Origin: Reticulitermes speratus
Taxonomy: Eukaryota > Arthropoda > Insecta > Blattodea > Rhinotermitidae
Reading direction: 5' to 3'
Assembly: GCA_021186555.1 (NCBI GenBank)
Contig: JAJKFL010000014.1
Span: 41,229,700 to 41,293,699, forward strand
Length of the DNA: 64,000 nt
The notes beneath the pieces were generated by a model. It saw only the letters and a list, made by a program, of their open reading frames with translations, searched no databases and was not told where the DNA came from. This document shows, in pieces, positions 11,150 to 23,475 of this stretch. How positions within the stretch are numbered: the first letter of the stretch is position 1; each line of letters begins with the position of its first letter. The translations under genes were made by a program, and so were the position numbers.

Positions 11150-12835
11150 TCATTAAGCCTTTAAAGGTGGTGGTTACTTTATGCATCGTCAGGTTTAACA
11201 TTCACAAATTCTACGTTCTGCCCACACAGTGTATTTATGTGTTTTGTGTGGATCTCAGAACAAACAGCGATTATTTCACTGTACAGCATTAACTGACTGG
11301 TTTGTATAACTGAGACGGAGTGTGTTTACTGCGCGGTACGGACTGTATTTATGTGTTTTGTGTGGATCTCAGAACAAACAGCGATTATTTCACTGTACAG
11401 CATTAACTGACTGGTTTGTATAACTGAGACGGAGTGTGTTTACTGCGTGGTACGGACTGTATTTATGTGCTTTATGTGGATCTCAGAACAAACAGCGATT
11501 ATTTCACTGTACAGCATTAACTGACTGGTTTGTATAACTGAGACGGAGTGTGTTTACTGCGCGGTACGGACTGTATTTATGTGTTTTGTGTGGATCTCAG
11601 AACAAACAGCGATTATTTCACTGTACAGCATTAACTGACTGGTTTGTATAACTGAGACGGAGTGTGTTTACTGCGCGGTACGGACTGTATTTATGTGTTT
11701 TGTGTGGATCTCAGAACAAACAGCGATTATTTCACTGTACAGCATTAACTGACTGGTTTGTATAACTGAGACGGAGTGTGTTTACTGCGCGGTACGGACT
11801 GTATTTATGTGTTTTGTGTGGATCTCAGAACAAACAGCGATTATTTCACTGTACAACATTAACTGACTGGTTTGTATAACTGAGACGGAGTGTGTTTACT
11901 GCGCGGTACGGACTGTATTTATGTGTTTTGTGTGGATCTCAGAACAAACAGCGATTATTTCACTGTACAGCATTAACTGACTGGTTTGTATAACTGAGAC
12001 GGAGTGTGTTTACTGCGCGGTACGGACTGTATTTATGTGTTTTGTGTGGATCTCAGAACAAACAGCGATTATTTCACTGTACAGCATTAACTGACTGGTT
12101 TGTATAACTGAGACGGAGTGTGTTTACTGCGCGGTACGGACTGTATTTATGTGTTTTGTGTGGATCTCAGAACAAACAGCGATTATTTCACTGTACAGCA
12201 TTAACTGACTGGTTTGTATAACTGAGACGGAGTGTGTTTACTGCGCGGTACGGACTGTATTTATGTGTTTTGTGTGGATCTCAGAACAAACAGCGATTAT
12301 TTCACTGTACAGCATTAACTGACTGGTTTGTATAACTGAGACGGAGTGTGTTTACTGCGCGGTACGGACTGTATTTATGTGTTTTGTGTGGATCTCAGAA
12401 CAAACAGCGATTATTTCACTGTACAGCATTAACTGACTGGTTTGTATAACTGAGCCGGAGTGTGTTTACTGCGCGGTACGGACTGTATTTATGTGTTTTG
12501 TGTGGATCTCAGAACAAACAGCGATTATTTCACTGTACAGCATTAACTGACTGGTTTGTATAACTGAGACGGAGTGTGTTTACTGCGCGGTACGGACTGT
12601 ATTTATGTGTTTTGTGTGGATCTCAGAACAAACAGCGATTATTTCACTGTACAGCATTAACTGACTGGTTTGTATAACTGAGCCGGAGTGTGTTTACTGC
12701 GCGGTACGGACTGTATTTATGTGTTTTGTGTGGATCTCAGAACAAACAGCGATTATTTCACTGTACAACATTAACTGAGTGGTTTTTATAACTTACACTG
12801 AGTGTGTTTTCTGCGCGGTACGAGCTGACTTTTTA
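11150..12835 (+). repeat. 114-bp satellite, array 1 (about 14 copies) with flank
   Basis: Monomer landmarks in order: GACTGTATTTATGTGTTTTG, GATCTCAGAACAAACAGCG, ATTAACTGACTGGTTTGTA, CTGAGACGGAGTGTG and TACTGCGCGGTACG. The array is preceded by GGTGGTTACTTTATGCATCG and TTCTACGTTCTGCCCACACA, and it ends in CGCGGTACGAGCTGA. The same flanks border the other arrays of this monomer in the window, so the array belongs to a larger dispersed element. Confidence 0.95.
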
Positions 12836-13573
12836 ATATTATTCATAAACATTATATTTTCTGGAAGGTAGGAAATAAATTATATTTACAATAATATTTC
12901 TGTCTTCTTATTTTTGTAAAAAAATTAATGAATTTCGCTTTAAATAACAGGTTTAAAATGTCAAATGAGAACTGAATATTGACAATGTCACATGTCAAGC
13001 ACATACATACAGCATGGCTTTTTTTTTCTACTGAAGTATTTTCTTGCTAGCTGGAAACTGCTTTAACTGTGCATTAAATAGACATCCGTACAGAGAAAAC
13101 TGCACAGTAAGGCATTCATTTATCCGTTGTTGCCATTGAAAGTCTATAGAACATTATGCAAAGTTTCTTTACTAAAGGAAGTTCTACTAATTTAGAGTTG
13201 AATGAAACAAATGCTTTTCATTCAGTCAAGGTTTTACTCCCACAATCTAATTAATTCCTACATTCAATACATAAAAGTTTTAAACTGCAAAGTATTTTAT
13301 TTTCATTGTCCTAAAAACGGCTGAAGATACTTTAATTGTACAAAGTTACAAAAAGTACTTGCAATTTTTAAGATCACCAATATGTTTAACTTCCAGCCAA
13401 TTACATTAGCATTGGTAATACTGGCGTTACGAAGTTCTCAGAAACATAACCGTTAGTTTAGTCTATAATTTTTCGATCCTTTTGCTCATTGAATTGTTTT
13501 TGTGTTAAAAATAATTGAAGTATCACACCCTTATGGTGTAAAGCATATTCCAAATATGTATAATATTGTCTAT
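12836..13573. other. Unassigned AT-rich sequence
   Basis: No coding, RNA or repeat signature recognised. Short A and T runs only, including poly-T at 13019-13027. Confidence 0.5.
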
Positions 13574-14006
13574 ACTTCTCTTCTTCTTCTTCTTGTACCA
13601 TGGCGTTACAGCCCTGGCTGGGCCAAAGCTTCCTTCTTTTTGGGATTTCATCCTGAAGGTTTCCTGGTCGGTAAGTGTGCATTCTGTAGTGAGTGACCGG
13701 CTCACTGACCGCACAAGTTTTTGCTCGATCCTGATGAGACTGCCAGAGCCATCTGGTAGGCAGTCAGGAGACTTGGGTGAGAAATGGCCGCTTGAATTTT
13801 GCTTACGGACATTACTGGTTCTATTCATGCCCGTAAGGTTCTTTTACATGCCGTAAATCTACGACATGGGACCGACGGCTTTACTTCCCCTCCGAAGGAA
13901 GTTGTGCTCCGGATTTTTATCACCCTTAAAAATCCATCGACCTCGGTCGGGATCGAACCCGCAAACCTTGGGTCCAGTGGCGAGCACGCTAACCACCGAG
14001 GGCGAC
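13574..14006 (-). mobile_element. SINE family 3, full length but with truncated A box
   Basis: On the minus strand: TTAGCGTGCTCGCCACTGGA, B box GGGTTCGATCCCGACCGAGG, a body with CCGGAGCACAACTTCCTTCG and GATTTACGGCATGTAAAAGA, and a (GAA)n tail (13574-13592 as CTT repeats). The head resembles tRNA-Asp/Glu. Compared with 24097-24511, the bases between GGTGG and TTAG (GACTAGTGG region) are deleted, which removes part of the A box. Confidence 0.85.
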
Positions 14007-14079
14007 ATTGTCTATACTTAGTATAGTATAATTCAGACATGTCTTTCATGCCCTTTACACAGCATTATATATATATATA

Positions 14080-14161
14080 TACAGGGTATACACAAAAGAA
14101 TGGTGCGGTTTCAATAGTGAAAACTATTGAAACCGCACCATTATTTTGTGTATACCCTGTA
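14080..14161. mobile_element. 80-bp palindromic MITE, copy 1
   Basis: TA target bases flank CAGGGTATACACAAAAGAAT, GGTGCGGTTTCAATAG and its reverse complement, leaving only a few unpaired central bases. A perfect foldback with TA flanks points to a Tc1/mariner-type miniature element. Three relatives lie at 21681, 22074 and 54563. Confidence 0.85.
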
Positions 14162-14829
14162 TATCATATCTGTCAAGCAGCAAAATTAAGTTTCACAAAT
14201 GATTTTCATTTACTTGCCTTTATTTTACTAGCCTGTTGAAACAGAGATTGCATGTAAAGTAATGCAAAAATTAAATTTACAATTGCAGAGTAAGCTATCG
14301 TATTCTTAATTACAAAAATCAACTCCTCTTTTGTTTCTTCATATAATCGTACGACTGGCGTACACAAACTGTGAGCAAAATTCAGAACTACTTTTGTGTT
14401 AGTTAAGTCGGTGTGTATAAGGAACTCTTTGCACTAGGCGACTAGATCTTTATGTTGTTTCTGCCATAACTTTGAAATCAAATTATGGACTTTCGCGGAA
14501 CCACGAAACTAATGCCACGAATTACAGCCCCAACTTGGTAATTTCTTACCGAGAATTATAACTTAGAGACAGCAAGTTTTATGGACTGTTGGAGATGTTG
14601 GCTTAAGTGGTAACGTAACGTCTTACCAGACGGCGCTGTATTTGTGTCACCACTACGCAAGGTTGTACGATTTGTCACAACGTTAGTTAGAACATCTTTG
14701 ATTTTTGTACAGCAATACGTCTATAAAACATCTAAGCTTTTGTTAAAATATTATTTTAGGATCTAGGCCATCAACATGGCGGCCGCGCGAAATTTGTCTT
14801 TCAGGTTGTTACAGCAAGAAATGTCACTG
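14162..14829. other. Unassigned sequence
   Basis: No gene or repeat family recognised. Mixed composition; short frames only. Confidence 0.45.
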
Positions 14830-14837
14830 GTCTAGCA

Positions 14838-15362
14838 CAGCGGTATTCAACGTTTTTTGTTCGCATACCCCCACATATAATTTCTCTTCAACTTTGTACC
14901 CCCAAAGTTGTTGGTGCATAATTCAAGTTATACACAGTCTATAATCTACATATAAAATATGTTAAATAAATTACATCCAAAATAATGTATTAAATAATAA
15001 GTTTTAAATGAGAAAAAGGAGAGTCAAGCTATTAAATAACAAATATATTATTGCCTATCATATAAAAATTAATAAAGGAACAAAGGTATTTTAGCAAAGC
15101 AAAATTATATGCACTGTGTGGAATAAAATGAAACTAGCCGCCCAGATAAGAATCGTATAAAAGAGAGAGAGAGAGAGAGAGAGATATGGCGCTCCCAAAT
15201 CGCATGTCCTTACGTCCGGTCTGTTGTGGCTAACCCTAAATCTGGCCCTGATTATTCAGTGTTTATCATGAAATAATACATTTATTTTTTTAATTATACG
15301 TACCCCCTAAGATGTCTTTGCGTACCCCCGGGGGTACGCTTACCCCAGGTTGAATACCACTG
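14838..15362. mobile_element. hAT-type MITE, about 525 bp
   Basis: Left end CAGCGGTATTCAACGTTTTT; right end, reverse-complemented, CAGTGGTATTCAACCTGGGG. CAG-starting inverted repeats of this form are typical of hAT elements. Flanking 8-mers GTCTAGCA and GGCTAGAC agree at 5 of 8 positions, consistent with a worn 8-bp duplication. The subterminal ends repeat TACCCCC. The AT-rich interior has no transposase remnant; a (GA)n tract lies at 15166-15184. Confidence 0.75.
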
Positions 15363-15370
15363 GGCTAGAC

Positions 15371-15753
15371 GACCAGAAAAGGGTATTCAGGGCCCCGGCG
15401 GGGGCACAGAATTTTCTCTACAGCACGCAAATTTGTACCAGGCTTTCTTACCGATGGACAAAGCGGCCGGAGCTTAAAGAACTTTTCGACTTCATTTGGT
15501 GTTGAACCATGCAGCGGAATTATGGCCTACGCATTTTGTTACGATGTGTATTTATGTTTCTCTGCGATACTCACAATACGCTTAAACAACTGCTGTTGAG
15601 CAAAAGAGCTTCAGGTGCTTCGTCTTCGTCACAGGGGTGGCCATAAGCTTCTAGAGACGTAGAAGCTCAATTTTTAGGCCGGTTATTCTGTAAGTTGCTT
15701 TAACAAGACCCTCGAGTACTTAACTGTGAATATGTAGATATTTAGTACAAAAT
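15371..15753. other. Unassigned sequence
   Basis: No gene, repeat family or structure recognised. Confidence 0.4.
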
Positions 15754-15913
15754 TTAAATCAATATATGTCCAAACACAACTAAATTCTATTATATAGAAC
15801 ATACATATATTCTATATAATAAACAGAACTCAGAATACAGAATTCTACAATGAATAAAATGTAGAACTCTATATAATAAATGTAATTATTTGTGTTTGGA
15901 CAGATATTATTTA
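15754..15913. mobile_element. AT-rich foldback element
   Basis: AAATCAATATATGTCCAAAC at the left pairs with GTTTGGACAGATATTATTT at the right. The interior repeats TTCTATATAATAAA-like segments, including three AGAACT/AGAATT steps. Probably a MITE of unknown superfamily. Confidence 0.5.
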
Positions 15914-16035
15914 ATTTATGTTCTATTAACAACACAACGGGGTGACGTTGGTTAAAAATGTACACTTGTCTTTAATATTTTTATTTGTAAAAGTTGGCAA
16001 CACTATAGTTTAATTAGCTCTTGTTTCTGTCAGCT

Positions 16036-16047
16036 GTGGTGTGTGTC

Positions 16048-16078
<31 letters not shown>

Positions 16079-16122
16079 CTGCGTGTGTGTGTCTGCGTGT
16101 GTGTGTGTGTGTGTGTGTGTGT
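16036..16122. repeat. (GT)n microsatellite
   Basis: About 40 GT dinucleotides interrupted by three CTGC insertions. Confidence 0.95.
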
Positions 16123-16599
16123 GCGCTTTAAATGAATTTGCATATCGGCTGTAAATAAAGCATTGTTTCCCTGAAAGGTGAGTATAATGCCAGTAAAGAT
16201 TCAATTAGAATCTTCTGTAATTTATTTCAATTAATTTGAGGTCTCTAGAAATTAATTTAATGGTTTACAAGTCAAAGGACAAAGAAGAATAAAAATGAGA
16301 GGAAAGAGACCTTCTTAAAGTCCGTACAAATTATACATAAAAACAAACTAAGAAAAGAAAGAATTGTAGGGCTTTCTTAATGTACCAAGACGTTCTCTGA
16401 ATTTTACATAATGCGGAGGAAATATGTGTGAAAGATGAATTTTATTCTGACAAGAGGGTAATTCTTTACAAGGAAACTTTATTGTGTAAGACATTTACAT
16501 GCTATATTAATGTGTTTATACCTCTGGGAAGAAAGATGTTTGTGCCATTATTGCGAGGTTATGAATATTTCGTAAATGTAGGTGTACCGTTTTTACGCT

Positions 16600-17470
16600 G
16601 AGTGGTTGCTCTATGCACAAGCAGGTTTGATATTCAAGTTGTTCAACGTTCTGCCCACACAGTGTATTTACGTGTTTTGTGTGGATCTCAGAACAAACAG
16701 CGATTATTTCACTGTACAACATTAACTGACTGGTTTGTATAACTGAGACGGAGTGTGTTTACTGCGCGGTACGGACTGTATTTATGTGTTTTGTGTGGAT
16801 CTCAGAACAAACAGCGATTATTTCACTATACAACATTAACTGACTGGTTTGTATAACTGAGACGGAGTGTGTTTACTGCGCGGTACGGACTGTATTTATG
16901 TGTTTTGTTGTGTGGATCTCAGAACAAACAGCGATTATTTCACTGTACAGCATTAACTGACTGGTTTTTTATAACTGAGACGGAGTGGTGTTTACTGCGC
17001 GGTACGGACTGTATTTATGTGTTTTGTGTGGATCTCAGAACAAACAGCGATTATTTCACTGTACAGCATTAACTGACTGGTTTGTATAACTGAGACGGAG
17101 TGTGATTACTGCGCGGTACGGACTGTATTTACGTGTTTTGTGTGGATCTCAGAACAAAGATCGATTATTTCACTGTACAGCATTAACTGACTGGTTTGTA
17201 TAACTGAGACGGAGTGTGTTTACTGCGCGGTACGAACTGTATTTATGTGTTTTGTGTGGATCTCAGAACAAACAGCATTATTTCACTGTACAGCATTAAC
17301 TGACTGGTTTGTATAACTGAGACGGAGTGTGTTTACTGCGCGGTACGGACTGTATTTATGTGTTTTGTGTGGATCTCAGAACAAACAGCGATTATTTCAC
17401 TGTACAGCATTAACTGACTGGTTTGTATAACTGAGACGGAGTGTGTTTACTGCGCGGTACGAACTGAATT
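16600..17470 (+). repeat. 114-bp satellite, array 2 (about 7 copies) with flank
   Basis: Same monomer as 11150-12835. Preceded by AACGTTCTGCCCACACAGTG and ended by CGCGGTACGAACTGAATTTT. Some copies carry 1-2 bp insertions (TGTTGTG near 16910, GTGGTG near 16986). It faces array 3 in opposite orientation across about 130 bp. Confidence 0.94.
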
Positions 17471-17597
17471 TTAATTGTAATTCAGTTTACTTTTATCTTT
17501 ATCCACGTCATCAACACGCTGACCCACTACCAGCAGGTCTACATATGCATTTGACAGCGTATTGTTGTGTAATTATATTGTATAATTCCGCTGTTGT

Positions 17598-18262
17598 ACC
17601 GCTGTTTGTTCTGAGATCCACACAAAACACATAAATACAGTCCGTACGCGCAGTAAACACACTCCGTCTCAGTTATACAAACCAGTCAGTTAATGCTGTA
17701 CAGTGAAATAATCGCTGTTTGTTCTGAGATCCACACAAAACACATAAATACAGTCCATACCGCGCAGTAAACACACTCCGTCTCAGTTATACAAACCAGT
17801 CAGTTAATGCTGTACATGAAATAATCGCTGTGTGTTCTGAGATCCACACAAAACACATAAATACAGTCCGTACCGCGCAGTAAACACACTCCGTCTCAGT
17901 TATACAAACCAGTCAGTTAATGCTGTACAGTGAAATAATCGCTGTTTGTTCTGAGATCCACACAAAACACATAAATACAGTCCATACCGCGCAGTAAACA
18001 CACTCCGTCTCAGTTATACAAACCAGTCAGTTAATGCTGTACAGTGAAATAATCGCTGTTTGTTCTGAGATCCACACAAAACACATAAATACAGTCCGTA
18101 CCGCGCAGTAAACACACTCCGTCTCAGTTATACAAACCAGTCAGTTAATGCTGTACATGGAAATAGTTTATTTTGCTTTAAGATCCTTTCAAAACAAATA
18201 ACTTAGAGAATTTCAATGTAAAACCTGATGGTACGTGAAGTAACCACTAGAATTTACTTTGT
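17598..18262 (-). repeat. 114-bp satellite, array 3 (about 5 copies), inverted
   Basis: Reverse-complement monomers, followed by a flank (ATTTCAATGTAAAACCTGAT and GTGAAGTAACCACTAG) that is the diverged reverse complement of the left flank of array 1. Arrays 2 and 3 therefore form a large tail-to-tail inverted repeat. Confidence 0.93.
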
Positions 18263-19080
18263 TAAAACATTTCCAGAGCGTCACCAACGTGCCTTAAAGC
18301 GAACTTCATGCGATATTAACAGCGGAACACCAATGAATATTATTCAAGAATAAGTCAGTATCACGCGGTCGATAGTATCCACATTTCTATCTTTATAACC
18401 GCCATTACTTATTTTTAACATTTCATATTTCAACACTGCATGTGTAAATTGGAGGTGATGGTTTCATATGCTTTTGTGTTATGTCCCCATGATGTTGGAA
18501 ATTAATCGCCGAAACATGTGGTAGAGGGTATTGTAATACATGAATACGTTTGTCCCAGTCCATTGCATGGCCATAAACACGTATGACTTCCTTATCATTG
18601 TTGTGATTTCGCTGCGTTAATTCGTGTTCCAATTTGCAATATGGTGGTCCGTTATCCGTGACATATCCGTCTGGGAGGGGCGAATGGTGCTGCTATGCAT
18701 TGCGTGCATTGTGTCGTAACTGGCGTGCGGTAGGACCGACATATCAAGTTCCATGTACAATACGTAGGGACAGCCCTAATTCAGACACACTACACATTCT
18801 GAAGGGTCTTGTTTCATGTATGAATGGGTGTCCAAATTTCGAACCGGTGTACCTCAGTCTCGATTTATGGATTATAAGTTACTGAGCCACGGCTTGTCGA
18901 CTACAGCTGTCATCTTGGGCCCAAAATCGTCAGTGGGTGACCACACCACATTCGGTGACCTTGAACCGACTGTGAAGAACGATAACATTGCTTAATTTAA
19001 CTCCTTAAAGAGAATGTAACATAGCTTGACCATCCAGTGTTTCCCGATGTCGAAACAAGCATTGCTTTTATGGAAAGTCC
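18263..19080. other. Unassigned sequence with one weak hammerhead-like relic
   Basis: At 18486-18518 CCCCATGATG, then CGCCGAAACATGTGG and AGAGGG, recall the HHR boxes, but C3 and A9 are changed and stem II does not pair well. No gene recognised elsewhere. Confidence 0.35.
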
Positions 19081-19084
19081 CACG

Positions 19085-19320
19085 AATTCGAACGATTGTC
19101 CTTCTGGTAAGAGCAGAATGCAGATGAAGATGGAACATTGGTAGAATGATAGTGACAGAGGAAAGCCTTGGTAATCGGATAAAATCCTGTCCCTGAGTCA
19201 CTTCTCCCAGCATGTAACTCTCACAGGGTTCAGTCTGAGATCGAGCACGGGCCACCGCTATGCGAAGTCGGCAACTAACTGCCTAAGCCATTGCACCGCC
19301 CAAAGACTTTGAATTACCTG
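19085..19320 (-). mobile_element. SINE family 5 (GTGAC-body), diverged copy
   Basis: On the minus strand it begins GGGCGGTGCAATGGCTTAGG (A-box like), then GTGCTCGATCTCAGACTG (B-box like), and a body with AAGTGACTCAGGGACAGG and ATCATTCTACCAATGTTCC. Related bodies occur at 2.1, 53.5, 56.6, 57.1 and 63.2 kb. Both promoter boxes are degraded. Confidence 0.55.
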
Positions 19321-19335
19321 AATCATATATAAAGA

Positions 19336-20695
19336 TACAGCTCGTACCGCGCAGTAAACACACTCAGTCTCAGTTATACAAACAGTCAGTTAATGTTGTA
19401 CAGTGAAATAATCGCTGTTTGTTCTCAGATCCACACAAAACACATAAATACAGTCCGTACCGCGCAGTAAACACTCCGTCTCAGTTATACAAACCAATCA
19501 GTTAATGTTGTACAGTGAAATAATCGCTGTTTGTTCTGAGATCCACACAAAACACATAATACAGCTCGTACCGCGCAGTAAACACACTCCGTCTCAGTTA
19601 TACAAACCAGTCAGTTAATGCTGTACAGTGAAATAATCTCTGTTTGTTCTGAGATCCACACAAAACACATAAATTCAGTCCGTACCGCGCAGTAAACACA
19701 CTCCGTCTCAGTTATACAAACCAGTCAGTTAATGCTGTACAGTGAAATAATCGCTGTTTGTTCTGAGATCCACACAAAACACATAAATACAGTCCGTACG
19801 CGCCCGTAAACACACTCCGTCTCAGTTATACAAACCAGTCAGTTAATGTTGTACAGTGAAATAATCGCTGTTTGTTCTGAGATCCACACAAAACACATAA
19901 ATACAGTCCGTACCGCGCAGTAAACACACTCCGTCTCAGTTATACAAACCAGTCAGTTAATGCTGTACAGTCAAATAATCGCTGTTTGTTCTGAGATCCA
20001 CACAAAACACATAAATACAGTCCGTACCGCGCAGTAAACACACTCCGTCTCAGTTATACAAACCAGTCAGTTAATGCTGTACAGTGAAATAATCGCTGTT
20101 TGTTCTGAGATCCACACAAAACACATAAATACAGTTCGTACCGCGCAGTAAACACACTACGTCTCAGTTATACAAACCAGTCAGTTAATGCTGTACAGTG
20201 AAATAATCGCTGTTTGTTCTGAGATCCACACAAAACACATAAATACAGTCCGTACCGCGCAGTAAACACACTCCGTCTCAGTTATACAAACCAGTCAGTT
20301 AATGTTGTACAGTGAAATAATCGCTGTTTGTTCTGAGATCCACACAAAACACATAAATACAGTCCGTACCGCGCAGTAAACACACTCCGTCTCAGTTATA
20401 CAAACCAGTCAGTTAATGCTGTACAGTCAAATAATCGCTGTTTGTTCTGAGATCCACACAAAACACATAAATACAGTCCGTACCGCACAGTAAACACACT
20501 CCGTCTCAGTTATACAAACCAGTCAGTTAATGTTGTACAGTGAAATAATCGCTGTTTGTTCTGAGATCCACACAAAACACATAAATGCACTCTGGTAGCT
20601 GAAAGTAGAATTTTTGAATGTAAAACTTGTTGGTACATAAAGTATCCACTGGGGTTTATGGTTTAAGTTATTGTATGGTCCTTCGATCAAAGGGA
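19336..20695 (-). repeat. 114-bp satellite, array 4 (about 11 copies) with flank
   Basis: Opens at AGCTCGTACCGCGCAGTAAA, the reverse complement of the array-1 terminus. It ends in a flank with GAATGTAAAACTTGTTGGTA and AAAGTATCCACTGG that matches the other flanks in diverged form. A few monomers carry small deletions (19370-19385, 19490). Confidence 0.94.
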
Positions 20696-21680
20696 CTGGG
20701 GAAAATGACGAGTAAATGTCAAACAGAATATTTTGTGTATGTTGTGTGTCGTAATAAATAAATGTTGTAGTTACGTGCTGACAAATGTTTATGTTATCTT
20801 ATAATGTATTTATTTATTGTGTATTCTGAAGACTTACCCTGAAGTAATGGCTTCTTGCAGAATGGAAATATGGAAATTACATTATTGTTTTTCTTTCTTT
20901 CTTATGTTACGCCCACCACGCCTCCCTCCTCCTAACTTTTATTCACCATCATCTATGCACATTTTTTTTCATTTTCCCCACTGTCCCATTTCCCTTTTGC
21001 TAAGTCATCCTCTAATCCTAGACTTTCTTCGCCTTCCACAAATTTCTCTTCTGTCCTTTGTCTGCTCTGTATATCTTTCTTTCTCTCGATCCGTGTATCT
21101 TTTCCCTAGAGGGCAAGATTTGTCTGTTGTGCAGAACTTCCAAACAGCCGCTGGGACACAGCAGCCTGCTGTTTACTTTGTGAAATTGGCTGCGTCGTGA
21201 TTTGACTGCTCACCTTCACCTAGTGTACAGATGAAGAATGAGTGGATCTCTACCTCCACGTTTTATATGTACCGTCATAGAGTGAACAGGAAGAACTTAA
21301 TTCCATTTTTTTTTCACATTATATCCACCGTGAATTTTGATAATAGTTCACAATTTAAAAAAAAAACCAACAAATCACCACAATACAAAGTACATTGACA
21401 TTTGATAATACAATACCAATAACAGGGCTTTGTCAACTCCAATTTGTTTAAAAAAAACTACTGCCAGCAATTGTTAATGACAGTCTTCAATTTTTAATGA
21501 CAATCTACCTGCCGAAGAGTCTATCTTTTATATTTCTTGTATACTTTGTACTTTATATTTATACTTTACACCAAAAAAACAAACACAATTCGTGTCGCAG
21601 TTTAAAATAATATACAACGTAATTTTATGAATTGTAGCCTGTTAATGTGATAATAACTTGATTTTATATTGTGGTGTATA
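20696..21680. other. Unassigned; pyrimidine-rich tract and possible repeat
   Basis: 20885-21110 is strongly C/T-rich and resembles 8.32-8.51 and 21.91-22.07 kb. The segment CAGCAGCCTGCTGTTTACTT near 21160 looks like part of an unclassified dispersed element. No gene recognised. Confidence 0.35.
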
Positions 21681-21762
21681 TACAGGGTATACACAAAAGA
21701 ATGGTGCGGTTTCAACCAGCAGACTGTTGATACCGCACCATTCTTTTGTGTATGTCCTGTAT
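21681..21762. mobile_element. 80-bp palindromic MITE, copy 2
   Basis: Arms CAGGGTATACACAAAAGAAT plus GGTGCGGTTTCAAC and their near-exact inverse, with TA at both ends. The loop (CAGCAGACTG) differs from the other copies. Confidence 0.85.
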
Positions 21763-21810
21763 ATTATATCATCTGATTAACTAATGGATGTAATATGAAT
21801 GTAAACCTTG

Positions 21811-21854
21811 ACCACCTGAAGATGGTTCAACTAGAGCCGAAACATATGTAGGGG
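21811..21854 (+). ncRNA. Hammerhead ribozyme motif, intact core
   Basis: CCAC (stem I), CTGAAGA, T, GGTTC/GAGCC (stem II with one G-U pair), loop AACTA, GAAA, a stem III palindrome ACAT/ATGT, cleavage triplet GTA, then GGGG. Every invariant core position (CUGANGA, GAAA, NUH) is satisfied; stem I has one A-G mismatch. A solitary copy, not in a palindrome, with the TGCATTTGTTGG box 31 nt downstream. Likely the 3' part of a Penelope-like or retrozyme-like element. Confidence 0.75.
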
Positions 21855-22073
21855 ATATTGAACAATACTTGCTAATATAGTGCATTTGTTGGTTTTTTTA
21901 AAAAAATGTGATTCATTTCATATATTTTGTTTCTTTTTCTTATATCTTTCTTTCTTTATTCTTACCTGCTCGTACTCTTCCCACTCATGATTTGTTTTAT
22001 AATTCGTCTTCCTCTTTTTCTCTGTTTCAGTCTTCCCTTATTTCTGTTTACACCATTTGTAGTGTTCTGTTTT

Positions 22074-22155
22074 ATACAGGGCATACACAAAAGAATGGTG
22101 CGGTATCAACTTAAGTTATATGGAAACCGCACCATTCTTTTGTGTATGCCCTGTA
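22074..22155. mobile_element. 80-bp palindromic MITE, copy 3
   Basis: TA-flanked arms CAGGGCATACACAAAAGAAT plus GGTGCGGT and the inverse; loop around CTTAAGTTATATGG. Only 311 bp from copy 2. Confidence 0.85.
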
Positions 22156-22629
22156 TAATCTGACTAATCTCCCGTCACGAATTGTATGGAAGATAAGTAT
22201 GAAGAGATGTTTCCAAAATATCGTGTTCTGGTTTAAGATACTTCCTTGTTTATCTCTGAATATCCTAATTCAGCTTAGCACTTTCCTATGTAGTTCTCGA
22301 CCTAGGTTAGAAGTTGTACCACTTTATCATTCCGCTACGAACGACTGCTACAGGGCTTTTCGACTTTTTCTTTCTACCATGCATTTATATACGATTATAA
22401 ACATGGGACTTTTCTTTCGTTTTAATTTTCAAAAAAGACTGCAAAGTTCCAAAACTGGGTTCTGCTTGCATATTGAGGCGTGGAGAATAGGATTTCTGGT
22501 CACATTGTCACAGACGTTTGCAACTGTTTCCGGTTTTCTAACAGTTAACAACTACCCAATCCAAGGATAAATTCAAGGTCACCACATTCGTTCCTGCATG
22601 TTTTAAACTACTCGAAAACACGGGTAAGG
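22156..22629. other. Unassigned sequence
   Basis: A 142-codon plus-strand frame crosses from the MITE into this stretch and has no recognisable domain. Nothing else seen. Confidence 0.4.
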
Positions 22630-22636
22630 TTTAGAG

Positions 22637-23117
22637 CAGTGGTTCTCAAAGTGGGCGGTACCGCCTTCTGGGGGGCGGTGGTATTACCGAGGTGGGCGCT
22701 AATAGGTACGAGAGGTGGAAGGGAGCGCTGTTATTATCACAGGGGGCGCTAGTAGACAAGTAGTGCATTTATTTTTGTAATAAAATTGAAATAAAGTAAT
22801 TTTTGTGTTAAAAATAAAAAATGAACTAAATTTCTTAGTATTTTAATTTATGAATCTTATTCAAGCACATATTTTTTAATAAACTATTGCTAGATGAATT
22901 ATTGTTAATCATAAAAAATATAATAAATTTTAATTTATTAATTAACACACAAAACATTAAGTTTAACTGTTATAATTTTATTTAAACGATTTTTTAAATA
23001 TAAAATGAAAGTGAAAACAAAAGCACATTTATGTTTTTTTTAAAAAAGGTAGGGGGGAGCTTTGGGTGTGTATATGGAACAAAGGGGGCGGTGGACCGAA
23101 AAATTTGGGAACCGCTG
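22637..23117. mobile_element. hAT-type MITE, about 480 bp, with 8-bp target duplication
   Basis: Left end CAGTGGTTCTCAAAGTGGGC; right end, reverse-complemented, CAGCGGTTCCCAAATTTTTC. Flanked by GTTTAGAG and ATTTAGAG, a near-perfect 8-bp duplication. Terminal regions are G-rich (GGGGGGCGGTGG, AGGGGGCGCT) and the core is A/T-rich with no transposase trace. Confidence 0.85.
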
Positions 23118-23475
23118 ATTTAGAGCTTAATTTTCTAGGAAGCGCTTTGTGTATCTTTGTGTGGATCGCGTGGCCAGTTTGAAATGAAGCTTGGTATTCA
23201 GTCCCTTTCACTTGAACACAAATAAGAAGTCCAGTTGCGCGCGGGGCTGCTACGGATGAACTGAATCCCTGGCTATCATAACATTGATTATAGGAAACAC
23301 GTTACAAATGGTTTATACACCAAGACATACTTCTGCGAGAGTATCAGTCCCGGAATTTTATTGTTACACGTCGTAGGAAGGACCATTTCCACAACAGAAG
23401 TACGTGACCTTGGTGTAATACAAGGGTTCTCAGGGATTTCTTTGGCATAATTTTAAACGAAATTTCACAGATTCC

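Noticed and set aside
11225..12815. Hammerhead or other ribozyme inside the 114-bp monomer
   Set aside because: CTGAGACGGAG was examined, but no GAAA box or complementary stem II occurs at suitable spacing.
22142..22570. 142-codon plus-strand frame
   Set aside because: Begins inside a palindromic MITE and has no recognisable motif.
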